Assembly: GCA_013396655.1 (NCBI GenBank)
Contig: WBMV01005958.1
Span: 1,297,128-1,361,127, forward strand
From: Campylorhamphus procurvoides
Lineage: Eukaryota > Chordata > Aves > Passeriformes > Dendrocolaptidae
Reading direction: 5' to 3'
Length of the DNA: 64,000 nucleotides
Each line of letters starts with the position of its first letter. The stretch's first letter is position 1. The position numbers and the translations under genes are program-made. The notes under the pieces are model-generated. The model was not told where the DNA came from and did not search any database. It saw nothing but the letters and a program-made list of their open reading frames with translations. This document shows, piece after piece, positions 34,941 to 47,108 of this stretch.

Positions 34941-37900
34941 GATTCATCCTCTTGGTACATGTGGGATCCTTTCTATGCGGTGTGTTACCAGCTGTCTGTG
35001 GGCACTTTAACCACAGAGTGGGTTCCTGAGAGCACCCATATCAGAGTGGTGACCTCCTTTGCAGCTGTGCCTCCACCTGTCACCATGTGGGCCACATGCT
35101 TGTGTCCTGTCCCCCCACAACCTTTGTGGCACTCCCCTCCTGTGCATCCCCTCTCCACTTGCTCTCTCCCAGCACCCACAGTAGCTTACGGCTTTGGGTG
35201 ACAGAGCATATTTCCACATCCAGAGACCAAAAGCAGGGTCCTGCCATGCCAGCACCATAAATCTTGCCCTTGCAGATGGGAAACGGAGGCACAGGGGTCT
35301 GGGACCAGCCTGCAGGAACCTACTTAAATGCCAGCCAGTGGGCTTTGGGGATGAGCTTTCTGGAATTCAGCAACCCACAGGTGGGATTTGAGTCTGCTGG
35401 GAGGAGGAAAACAGCAGCTGTGTCCTAACCACAACCCTTTCTTGCTGGCTTCAGTCAGTGAGTGTCTCCTGAGGGTAACAACAGACATTCATATGGTTTC
35501 TAATATGTTTTACCATTTTTTGGACTGAAAGAATGAGTTCAGCTCTACCCACTGCATTTCAAACCTGGAATAGAAATTCATGGGTTTGGGGAGTAGTTGG
35601 GATTTTTTTCAATAATTCTTTGAGATCTTCCATATTGCTTGACACCTCCCTCCCTGGACAGTCTCTTAATGGGCATTATGAAGGAAAGCCAGGGCAGATG
35701 CTCATGGCTTGGACATCCTGAACCATGTACCTGGGAGACACAAGGCCTTCCAAAAACCTATGAGCATTGATTTGATGGTCCAAACAAGGGCACATTTGTA
35801 TCAGGCTGGATGGACAGGATACTGGACTGCAGAAACACAGGGTATCATTGTTCAAAACAGGGTGGGTTAGTGGTGTTCCCCTGCAAAGCCAGGGTTTTCT
35901 GTCTATGACACACAGTGGAAGTAGAAAAGTTTAAGATTTTAGCATTTTTCTTTCTCTCCAGCACAGGACATTGAGAGTTATCAGGAGCATTCTCTGAACA
36001 TAATTTCTGTTTGCTTTGTCCTTATTCCCAGTTTTCTTTCTTTTTTTTGACCTCCCTTAATTCTGGCAATTTGAAGGACTCTTAAGTGTTATGCTTCAGA
36101 ATTAAAAGCAGACAAACTTAGTTATGCTCTGAAAATAGGTAGAACTTTGCAATTATAGGGCAGTGATTCCCTCTGTCCCTGTCTGAACTGGTCACTTTAG
36201 CCCATCTGAGCTCCTGCTTTCCCCCACCTCAGGAGCACCCACATGCTCACACTCATCTGCTTCCCTTCTCACCACAAAAAACAGGGCCTGGCAATGCTGC
36301 TGCCAGCATGATTAGGGCAGTAATCCATAATAACCAGTAAGCAGAAAAAAAGGCAAACAATCAAGCAAGCATGGGAGGAAAAAAAAAATCATTTAATCCC
36401 CTTAACAATCACTTTATTGTTGAGGGTTTTTTTAGCCTGGAGGTTTCCTAGCCCCGGTTTTCTGATGGTTCAGGAGATAAAAAAAGTCCTTCTGCCGTAT
36501 CTGTAGTTTTAGTACTCGCCCAAGTAATTGCATTGGTTGTAAACTGCGTGGTAATGAGCATGTGTACAACTGTGATGCAGAAAGCAGAGCTAAATCTGGC
36601 TGAGGGTGCCAAGCAATATGCAGTGCAGAAGTAATGATTATTAATAATATGTGTTGACTTAGGCTGATAATGCCCCAGAGCTTTCATTCCCTGTATCTCA
36701 CCAGCGGGAAAGGGACACTTGGTGCGGAAGACAAATACCTTGTAACTAGGAGACTGCCTGTGCCTGGACTTCCTGAGGGCAGCATGTCCTTAGAGACAGT
36801 GTTTCACCAGGACAGAGCCTTTGAGGTGTATCCTGAGCAGAGGGAAACCAAAATACCAGGGCAGGTGGTAGGTGACCTGTGTCTTACAATTTTCTTTTCA
36901 CAAAGAATTATGGAACTGTGTTTGGATGTGATAAAAGGAGACACGATGCACATTGTCCGTGGGGAGGACTCTTGTCTGAGTTAATTATTCCCATAACCAG
37001 ACATAATTAGTGCTGAGCCCTATTTTTGGAAGCAAATGCAAGGTGAAGTAGTGAAATATTAAATAGGAAAGGTTATTGCATAGTCTGAAAGGTAGAGCTC
37101 ATTGAAGAGGGTGAAAAGAAATTTAACTGGAACCTCGCAGTGTCGAAACATGAAAATGCTAGAGTAATACAGGAAAAGTCCCTAGGACAAACCCAAAACC
37201 TACAAGCTTCACCTTTTCTTTGCTTTCTGTTCTTCTTCCATCTTTCCAAACAGGACCATAGGTCCAGTCCCTGGGAGGGATGGGAAAGAAAATCTTTACT
37301 TACTTTCCTTCTTAAACTGCTGTCTTTTTCTACTGTCCATCTTTTTCCAGAGTTCTTTGGGGCTATGGGAAGAAATCTCTGATATGGCAAAAGTAAAAGT
37401 AAAACCGTGGCTGTGGTAACTTGGAGGATTTCAGAATTTCGAAAACTCTTTAGCAAAGAGATGTAAGAGAGCAGTCTCTCTCCCTACATTTTTTGACAGT
37501 TTTGAAAAATGAATGAAAAGCTGGAAGGAAAGTCAAAGAATTGGGTAGGAAACAACAACAGTGAGGGTGTAAAGTAATGATGTAAGGGAAACAGGTTTTT
37601 CAGTAATAATAATAATAATAGATATAATAAGAACACTGAAAATAACACTGCAAAAATTAGTCTGGGGAAATGTGGTATTTAAACATTTCATTTGGAGGAT
37701 AGAAAGGGCTTGACATTTTCAGAAAATAATTGCAAGATATGTTTTGGGTGATGAAAAAACTTTTAATGGGACATTTTTGGGCAGGTCTGATAGTACATAT
37801 TATTCCTCTAAAGACCATTGTGGACATTTAGAGAAAATAAGGAAGTTTTCCTTAAGTCAGAGTTGCAAGTGGCCTCTACTCAAATGTAGTGATTTATGCT

Positions 37901-40900
37901 GCCTTGTTTAAGGATCTGAGATCCCTTATATTCAAAAGGAAAACTGTGAAAGATTCTGACCATAAGAGCAATTAGTACTTCAGATATGAAATTTAGAGCC
38001 AAAGTTGTCACAAAGAAAGGTATTTCTCACTGCAGGGCACTACTTCTCATACCATGTAAGCTGGAATTACAGTTGGTAAAACATGCAGCTAAAATGTGAT
38101 ATATGGTATTTAGGAAACTTGCTTGGGAGTGGAGCACTAAATAACTAAGAACTGCAGTAATAATGGTGGGAGGAAAGGATTTTTTTTCTCTTTGTTACTT
38201 ACATTTGTGACCAGGTTTCTGGGATCCCAACATGGGCACCCATGGAAGTAAGGGATCATTTGGGGAGCTAGGGAACAAGTGCACTCTTTTAAGAAACATC
38301 GTATTTGAGGATAGGTGATTGGTCAAGCATCTATGGACTTCTGTCCTGAGAGGCCTTAGGAAGAGGTATCATTGGTTTTCTCAAGTTGAAAACAACTAAA
38401 ATTGCTTTTGTTGCAGAGTAAGTGCTTTGGATCTCATTTTCCCACTGCATATTGTACTTTGCAGACTAAAAAAGACATGAGAAATAGAAGTGACTGATTT
38501 TTCCATTCCTTAAGCTGCCTCCATGTGGGTTGATTGCTCAGGGGATTTCAAGGCAGACTGAAACACAGACAAATGCTGGCTTCGTGTACGCTCTTAAATA
38601 TTGCTGTGTTTTGAATTTTATTAGAAACTTGGCAGGCTTTTGCTTGAGCTCTAACTGCCTTTTCTGCCTTCACTTGATCAGCTATCATAATTTTAGATGC
38701 ACAACCACAGTGCGCAGCCATATAGCCCAGCACGCATGAGCAAGGGAAGCACTCTAAAAACACGCCCGGTTAAAGTACTTGTCAAACTAGTAGCTGTCAC
38801 CCAGGGTAAATTAGACCCAAAATGGTACATGCACAAGTGAGGAAACCCATTCTTCAGCGTGCCTGTTGCTATCAGTCCTGCTGTGCTTGGACAGGAAGCT
38901 TCACCCTGGAAAAAGCCAGGATCTTCTCTCAGTCATATTCGCGGAGTTCTGTCCAAAGACACCTTGCATATATATATACTGGGGGGCATATATATTCAAA
39001 GGAGAGGATGTGATAAACCCATACATCTGTCAGAAAATAAACACAGCCTCGTGATCTTTCTGAGCTGACTGCAGCTCTAAATCCTACCGATGAGGCAGCC
39101 GTAATTCCTTGTGCGAGGCACTGAAGACAGATGTACAAATCCTAGTTTAACATGGGAAGTAGGTATTTTTCCATTGCTCCAGAGAAGCCTTTAACTTGTG
39201 AAATCAGTGCCCTTTATTTGGTTTTGCTGCAGCATGTCCTGTTCAGGGTCCAAAATGCAGGATGGCAGGTGCTCCTGGATCTGGCTGATTAGGTCTCACA
39301 AACCCTGGGGAATGTGGAAGACATGAGCAAGCTGGGGAAAAGAGATAGATGCAAAACCGTTGTTGAAGGAACCCGATTCCTTTTGGAGCAGCACCAGCCC
39401 TCAACACTTTGATGACCTAAAGGAAGGAGAGAAAAAAAGCTGATTGAAAACAGTTGACACTATTAATGTGACAAGATGGTTTCTTGAGGATGGCTCATGT
39501 TTGGGAGTCATTGGCAGCTTGCCCACCTGCAAGGAGATATTTGTGGTCTCCATCAGTGCAAGAGGAAGAAACTCCCTGTTTGCTTTTTGCTTCCCACACA
39601 AAGAGATCCTATACTGGCTGGTGTGCAGACTCTCCACTTGTGAGGATTTGAGATGCACCTCTCTGCAACAACTTTATGTTCCATGGGAAAGACAGTTTTG
39701 TTCACCATAACTTCTGGTGCTGCAAAATATCCTTGCCTTGAATTTCCTCCAGCATAGAGCAGGCCTTAGTACTTGCTGAGCATGACTCAAGGAAATGCTG
39801 AAGACCACACTGTGACTGGTGAGAGATGTTCTACTTGACATCCCATATCCTGTTCTGAAGTGATCCTGCAAGCTGGAAGAAGTGCTGGTTATGGACTGTA
39901 GCAAAAACTCATTTATTCTGCAGTACTGAAATGGGGGTCTTAAGTGGGTTAAAAACCCATGCTACACCAACCCCCAGCTCTTAAGTCTCAAGTGACCAGC
40001 CATGGAACTCATCTCAATCCATGAGAACTGGCAGTCCTGCTGACCCTGAGTCCATGCTGGCACCAGCCTCTCAGTCAGGACAAAGCCCTACAGGAAGACA
40101 ATGTGGGTTTGATGCTGGTTGGGCAGTTTTAGGTAGAGGTGTCCTCTGTAGCTTGCTTTCTCCATGGCCCTGACAGCCCTTAGTACCATACCTGAAGCAG
40201 CAAGTCAGAGATGTCCACCTGTGCCTTCCTATCCCCTGATGGCAAGACATTTGGAGAGAGCAGAAATTATTTGCCTGCTGTTTTCTTGACCTGTAGCTGC
40301 CAGTGCAAATGGTGTCACCTCAGGGGTGGGGACACAGTTGTTCTTTAGGGCGCTGTAACACAGACCTGCCTTGGGGAAAGCAAAAGCTTTGCCTGGTGTG
40401 GTTGCTCCAGCTTTCTGGGGCAGTGGCTTCATCACACCACAGAGAAACACCAGGGAAATTAAGCAGGCTTCCAGGTAGTCTATCAAAATGCCCACATCAC
40501 CCAGTCTCAAGGTGGAGCACTAACAAAGACGAAGTGGGGAAAGGCAATCTGTATCCAGAGCAGTTTTAGCAAGTAAAATTGAAAATAAATCGCTGCAGAT
40601 GTGATGGCTTTCATCCATGCTCATCCCCTCACTCTGTGCTCCTTTCCATTTGCTAATTCCTCTGCCACAGCACACTATTATCCTGGTTTACTACCCAGCT
40701 GGTGGAAGTTGGAATAGTCTCTGATTCTGCCTTGAAGAAGAGCTACACTGGAACAAACCAATCATCTTAATCTGGGAGAATAAATTAGGAAATGAGGAGA
40801 ACTGGAGAGCCTGAGGCTTTTGATATTGCAGAATTAAGTGTACCTAAGTGAGCAAGCAGCAGAGCCCACAGGGCTTTGGCATATTTGGATGCCTCTGCCC

Positions 40901-42252
40901 TCCCTATGACCACCTGAAAACTCAAAAGCCTACTGTTACAGTGCCAAAAGGCAGCCCCCCAGAAAGGGGGTCTCAGTGGCCCGCCCCTCCCCTCCTGTCA
41001 TTCCAAGAAAGTTAAAGCAAGGTCTGGGAAAGCAGCCGGGTGCTGGAGACCTTAGGAGAAGTGGCTCAGAATAGAAATGCTCTGCGTCACCACAGCCCTC
41101 TCGGAAGCCGTATTTCAGCCAGGAATGGTTTGTTCTCCTCTCTTTACTGACAAACTCCCAGCAGTAGAACAGACGAAGCCAGAGTTTGCACACTTCCCTG
41201 GATGGTTTTCAGGTTCTTGTGTGAAGGGCAGCTGTTTGTGCCTTATTTTTTGCCATCAGAGATGCAGGTATTTGTTTTGAAGCAGATAGACAAAGGCAGC
41301 AAAACGCAGATGTTTCATGGTTGTGAAGTTGGAGGGAAGAGTGGACTGTGCTGTTATTTTGCCATGCTTTTGGAAGACAAACTGCTCACTAGGTGTGGCT
41401 TGGTGTGCTCCTGGTCTTGCATCCAGCCTGCCTTGCTTGCACAACTGCACTTGGAAATGCCAGCTACAGCGCAAGAGATGCTGGGTGCAGTCCTGCACCC
41501 CACATTCCAATAGGGCCAGACAGCCGACGGCTGCAGGGACTCCCACCTGCAACCAGCCAGGACCAGTGGCAGGAGAGAGTTTAGAAAACAATTTGATTGC
41601 TTTATCTTTTTAACTAGAAGATCCCAGGCACTTCTGTCCTCTTTTATAACAAACCCTTTTCCTGTAACAAATAGGTGATTCTCACAGTGCTGTTATAGGG
41701 CTATTTGTGGCATGGTGAAAACCAGCCCTTTAAGGTTTAAAATCAGCTCCAGGTAATGCTGAAACCTATCAAGCAATAAGTGCTGGAACAGCAGGACCGC
41801 CTGAAAATGTCATAGAATGGAGAGTTCCACTTTGGGGCTGCTGGTGAAATCTGCAGCCAAAAGTCTGCCTGCTGCTGTCGAGCAGGAGGGAGATGAGCTT
41901 GTGGGGGCTGAAGGATGTTGTCTATGCTGCTTCAGGCTGCAGAGCTATGTGTGAGTGAGGGATGAGTTTCAGGAAATGGCTCTCCTTGTGATGAGGAAGA
42001 ACCCACTGTCTCCATGCCTGAGGTGTATCAGTGATGCCAAAATCCAGGCAGGGATTTTCTCAGGTGGTTTTCCAGGGTTTTTCTGCACACAGGGGTGCAG
42101 AACAGAGGGTTTCTGGGGTTGCTCCTGTTCAGCACAGTGGACTGAAATGCAAGGCAGTGATTCAAAACAATTTGAAGACGTTATCTCCTGATGTCTTTCC
42201 ATTTGGCACGAACCCATGTCTCGTGGCAACAGCCCAGAAGTGCATTGTCACT
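34941..42252. other. intron 2 segment, mostly unique
   Basis: Apart from the MIR-like copy annotated inside it, I see an AT-rich region at about 37450-38170 with a short (AAT)n at 37604-37620. There is also a TA-repeat patch at about 38968-38996 and possible conserved blocks at about 36470-36670 and 38930-39110. No gene is supported. Confidence 0.4.
35265..35435 (+). mobile_element. second MIR-like SINE fragment
   Basis: TTGCAGATGGGAAACGGAGGCACAGGG matches the MIR core region (acagatgaggaaactgaggcacagag). The 3' portion GGTGGGATTTGAGTCTGCTGG ... GTGTCCTAACCAC matches the MIR tail (gggattcgaacccaggtctg ... gctcttaaccac). The central part is diverged. It has the same orientation as the copy in intron 1. 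Confidence 0.5.
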
Positions 42253-43050
42253 CAGAATCATAGAATCATTAAGGTTGGAAAAGATCTCCAATATCATCCA
42301 GTCCAGCCTTTGACCAAACACCACCACATCAACTAAACCATAGCAACTATGTGCCCCATTCAGTCATTTCTTGAACACTTCCAGGGATGGTGACTCCACC
42401 ACTTCCCTGAGCAGCCTGTTCCAATGCCTGACCACCCTTTCAGTGAAGAAATTCTTCCTGCTGTCCAGCCTGAACAGCTTGAGGCCATTTCCTCTTATGC
42501 TGTCACTAGTTGCCTGGGAGGAGCCAGCCCTTCCCTTGCAGCAACCTTATTTCAGGTAGTTGTAGAGAGCAATAATGTCTCCCTGAGCCTCCTCCTCTTC
42601 AGGCTAAACAGCCCCAGTTCCCTCAGATGCTCCTCATAAGACTTGTGCTCCAGCCCCTTGATCAGCTTCTTTACCTTTCTCTGGACTCACTCCCGCACCT
42701 TGGTGTTTTCTTGCAGTGAGGAGCCTGGAACTGGACACAGAACTTGAGGTGTGGCCTCACCCGTGCCAAATACAGAGGGAAAATTACTTCCCTAGTCCTG
42801 CTGGCCACACTATTTTTGATACAGGCCAGGATGCCATTTGCCTTTTTGGCCACCTGGGCACACCCTGGCTCATGTTCAGCCGGCAGTTGACCAGCACCCC
42901 CAGGTCTGTTTCTGGTGGGCTGCTTTCCAGCCACTCTTCCTGCAGCCTGTAGCAATGTACGGGGTTATTGAACCTCATACCATTGGCCTCGGCCCATCAA
43001 TTCAGCCTGTCCAGATCCCTCTGCGTTGCCTTCCTACTCTCCAGCAGAAG
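42253..43050 (-). mobile_element. CR1 LINE fragment with RT C-terminal remnant
   Basis: The left end has the inverted CR1 terminus (AATCATAGAATCATTAAGGTTGG). The body reads leftward through the 3'UTR and the end of ORF2. On the minus strand frames translate to [41 protein letters not shown] and [19 protein letters not shown], which are the well-known C-terminal CR1 reverse-transcriptase motifs. Frameshifts break the frame, so it is inactive. At about 800 bp it is the longest CR1 copy in the window. Confidence 0.93.
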
Positions 43051-46000
43051 CCTGATAACAGCAAGCAGGACTCACCTTGCAGGGATGAGCTGGCTCATGC
43101 TCAGTTGCTTCCCCAGCCCAAGGCTCCTCCGCCCAGTGGCTTGGCTCACTGACAGAGCCCATGCCTGGGGATGAGAGCTGTTCACCCACCTGCCATGCAA
43201 GGGAGAAGGGAAGGGCATCCGAGGGCCCCCACGCAGCATAGCTTGGGCTTTATTAGTAGAGTGTGAACCACATGTGCATCCCAAAGTAAACACCCTTCAG
43301 GAATGCCCCAGCACCCCTGGTGAGATTGACACACCTGTATGTTTTGCCACAAACGTGATTAATCAATTAAGGTTACTTTGATGACCAACATTTCAGGGGC
43401 AGTTACATTCCAAATGCTTGGTCTCTCTGTGTGACTCTGAAACCGCAGATGCCATTTCCATTAGGAATTCATCTTCTCCCACTATTGCCTCAGCCAGGTA
43501 CTAGGCTCAGAGAGCAGGAATCTGCTTCTCCCCAGATAGGACCTTCACAAAACGCTGTCTCTGTGCAAGCAGAGGAATATCAAGGCTGAAGTCCCAGAGG
43601 TCTCTCTGTCCTGGATGAATGCTCACTATCATTCTGACTCTGTGAGTGCTCTGCAAAGTGCCAAGTGCCTTTTTGCCACATCAGCCTTGCTGTGCATTTC
43701 CAGATGAATCTGCTAGGCAGCACATGCTCAGGATGTAATATGTCCTGCACACATGCTGCAAGTGCAGCAAAAGTTTCCTTGTTGCAGGTACATGCAAAGA
43801 TGCTGACTCAAACCCTTCAGGAGAATAAGACAAGTTCTTTGTTGGCTTGTCCGTGTCTCTGCATTATTCAAGCAATTCAAAGTAGAGAGTATGTTACTCA
43901 GGGACCCTTAGTGAGAAGCCAGAATAGAGATAGCCTGGTGAAATAGCCAGGGAGGCTCTGTCAAGAAAGCAGGACTGATACATTGGATAAGGTCAAAGAA
44001 ATGAGTGCTTGTAACTTCTGCACCTGACAGTATGTGAGTTCACTATGGGTTCCTCTTGCAGATATTTGTTCCCTCAATTTCAGCAGTATTGCACAGGCCA
44101 GAAATCAGTGCAGCTTTATAAGATGTAAGGCAGTGCCTCTGGCCAAATCTGGTTTTGAATTTGGGAACAGCTATCAACCAGCACAGCCCACTTCTTGAAC
44201 TTTTCACAGTTATTTGTGTCCATACAGGGCTTTGCACATCTGTGCATATCAAGTGCTCCCCAATTACAAAAATCCGGCATACAGAATCACTCATCTCTTT
44301 TGGTCTAAGTGAAAAATTTGCCTTGTGTTGCCTGGCTTTGGCAGCTATTCTCACCCTTTCATCTGAAGCCCTTGAGATGTGAGAAGCAGGGATGGTTCCT
44401 TGCACACTGCAGATGGGCTGCTGCATGACAGAAATGAAATGATTCGTCTTGTGTGTAATCCAGAGGCTCAGCTGAGTTACTCATCAAGCCCTTTATAAAC
44501 CACTTTGTAGACTGCCACTGCTGCTTATTACTTATGATATCTTACATTGTCTGATGAGTTACAGTATTTTGCCTGCTGCTTCTTCCATCACGCTGAACTC
44601 TGAGCTGCTTTAGTGTATCAGGCAGCTTCTGCTGACTCAGTGCAACGCAGCCCTGCTGATGAGCAGTAAGTGCACTGTGCAAACAACTGGGTATCTGGAA
44701 GCTAAAGGGTCTGGGCTTCCATCATGCATCCTTAGAAATATTCAGCATGGTGGGATTTGGGTAAGGAACTTTCTTCAGCTCTCTGTCTGCATTTTGGAGC
44801 TAAGCACACACGCATTGGTCATGAGGAGGCACATTCTCTGGCTGATATGCAGGGCGTTTGGGTGCAATGGGATTTTACATGTATTTTCTGGAGCTTTGAG
44901 TTTCATTTTCTCATCAACAAATACAAGTCTGTGCAGGAATGAAGTGCTGGAGAAGGGTCTGATAGAAGCTATGTGGGAGAAGCACTGATATGAAAGTGTC
45001 TAACAGTGTGGTGATGGTGAGGATAAAAGGATCAGCTGAAAGTCTCTTACACTGTGTGCTGCTGGCTGTTGCTGCTAACTCTGTCTCTTTTAGAAGAAAC
45101 TGCTCTGTGCAAGGGGAAACTGTCGCAGCTGCTTTCTTTGAAAAGTCATGCCTCCTGAACAGCTCCTGTGGCTGGGGGACAGGCAGTGAGGTACTCCGAA
45201 TGCATCAGCACGAAACCCCCTCGAAGCCATTGCGATCATTTATGTCACAGCCATCTCAGTGGCAACGCTGGGAGACAAGCCTTGCTGGTGACATAATCCA
45301 GGGGCCCACTCTTTCCTTCAGAAGATGCTTCCTGCTATTAATATCTCCAAAATAAAAAAGTCAAGACTTTCAGAGATATGGGGAGGGCAGCCTGCCTGCC
45401 TGGCCCTGAGCCACAGGGTGTTCTTGGACATGGCAGGGCTGGATTTGGGGTGGCCTGGCACCATCAGCAATCCCAAGAGAAAGCTGCCACAGAAGGCAGG
45501 ATCCATCCGTGCTCCCAGCAGCAGCACAAGGATGGTGAGCAGACATTCGTGATGTGAGCTGACGCTTGGGTTTACTGTAAGCTGCTACAAATTTAGCCGG
45601 AGTCTGAACTATTGACCAGTTAAGAGAAATATGTTTTTTTCTTTTAACCAAGCACTGCCTGGGGTTGGGTCTAAGGCTTTGGCAGGTACATTTAGCTTTA
45701 ACTCACTTCTATTTGATTGGCAACCCAGCTCTGTTTTGTAACCATGTGAAATGAGGGGGATTTCCAAAGAGATCTGGAGCTTTTCCCCACTGTCCCTAGC
45801 AAGAATCCCTCTTTGTAGCCTCACAGTCCCATTCCCCTGCACTTAGATCCAGAGTCCTGGAGAAGCTCCCCCTGAGCTCACACCCTGGTTTGGTGAGCTC
45901 CCTATCCAACCTCTCTCTTCCCTTTTCTATGTTGATGTGCAGCATTGCCCTGTTTTGAAATTGTTTATTTTCCCCCTTTCTGCCTTCACCTTGTCAGAAA

Positions 46001-46919
46001 TCAGAAAAGACCAAAGGCAGGATATTTTCCCCATGGTGTAGCTCAGGAGGGAAGGCGCAGAGGGCACCACGCTGTGGGCAGAGATGTGTGGCAGGAGCAG
46101 GCTGGGGGAAGAGTCGAAGCCATAACTGGCCCCAGGCAGCCTTGGCCAGCCTGGCCACGGCCCCAGGCTCCGCTGCATCACCATGACCTACATACACTCC
46201 TGCTGCCAGTGGATGTGTTCCCAGACTTTTTAAAGAGTTTATTCCTCTTGGCCTTGATGGGAGGAGCAAAGGAGGTTTTCTGGGGCCAGGCTCAGCACAT
46301 TGCTTGCCTTGGAAGAGCTCCTTAGCATGCACTTTTTGCTGTGTAAATAATAAATAGTGCATTTAATATTAAACATCCTGTGCACTTACCAGACCTTGTT
46401 GCACACATGAAACCTGGCAAATGAAGTGCATGAAGGTAGTTTGTCTTTACAGCCATGCAGGATTTCTAATGCGCTCCATTCTTTTTTCTGTGGGGGGAGT
46501 AAGGTTTGATCCCTTGCTCTTCCCTCTGCTCCTTCAGTCACATCTCAGTGCATCTTCTATTGCGCTGAGCACAGCCCTTGACCTGTTCGGAGTTCCTCTG
46601 CCTTGGCCATCCTGCTCTTTCGACCATGACCACGCACATCTCCTCATCCTTCTGCAGTAAAACCTCAGCTGCTTACATGGACATGGTTCAGTACACAGCC
46701 CAGGAGGACCACGGACACAGGGTCAGAGAAAGCCTGAGGGATTTGCTTGTAGTGAAACAGCAGATATGTGTGTGCAGAGCTTGGTGGAACTGAGACAAGA
46801 TTGCTCACTGGCAGGGAACTCAGCAGGATGATGAAGCTCAGCAAGGATGATGGAGCAAGAGCAAATTAGTCATTTGGGGAGGAAGAACTGTCAGTATAGG
46901 GGTGATGTCTGCCTACTCA
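43051..46919. other. intron 2 segment, no gene or repeat recognised
   Basis: Unique sequence with only chance ORFs. An AT-rich patch at about 46340-46375 (AATAATAAATAGTGC...) is the most notable low-complexity piece. Confidence 0.45.
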
Positions 46920-47108
46920 GCTCACAGGCTTCCAGGGAGACACTGGAAGCCCCATCGCTGGAGTAATTTAAAATCCAACTGTACTCAGCACTAGGGAGGG
47001 ATCCTGCATCAGCAGCAGGAAGCTTGTGTGTGGATGTATCCGTAGGTGAAGTGATGGACAGCAGTATGATGCAATTGGTTTTTCCATCTCTGATTTCTAT
47101 GACTCAAT
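46920..47108 (+). mobile_element. degraded CR1 3' end
   Basis: CCCCATCGCTGGAGTAATTTAAAATCCAACTG followed about 120 bp later by CATCTCTGATTTCTATGACTC resembles the CR1 ending (ctggagacattcaaaacccaactgga ... ctgtgattctatga). It is diverged but in the right order and orientation. Confidence 0.6.

Noticed and set aside
42671..42955. Minus-strand ORF resembling reverse transcriptase
   Set aside because: It is the decayed C-terminus of a CR1 element, annotated as the mobile element and not as a host gene.
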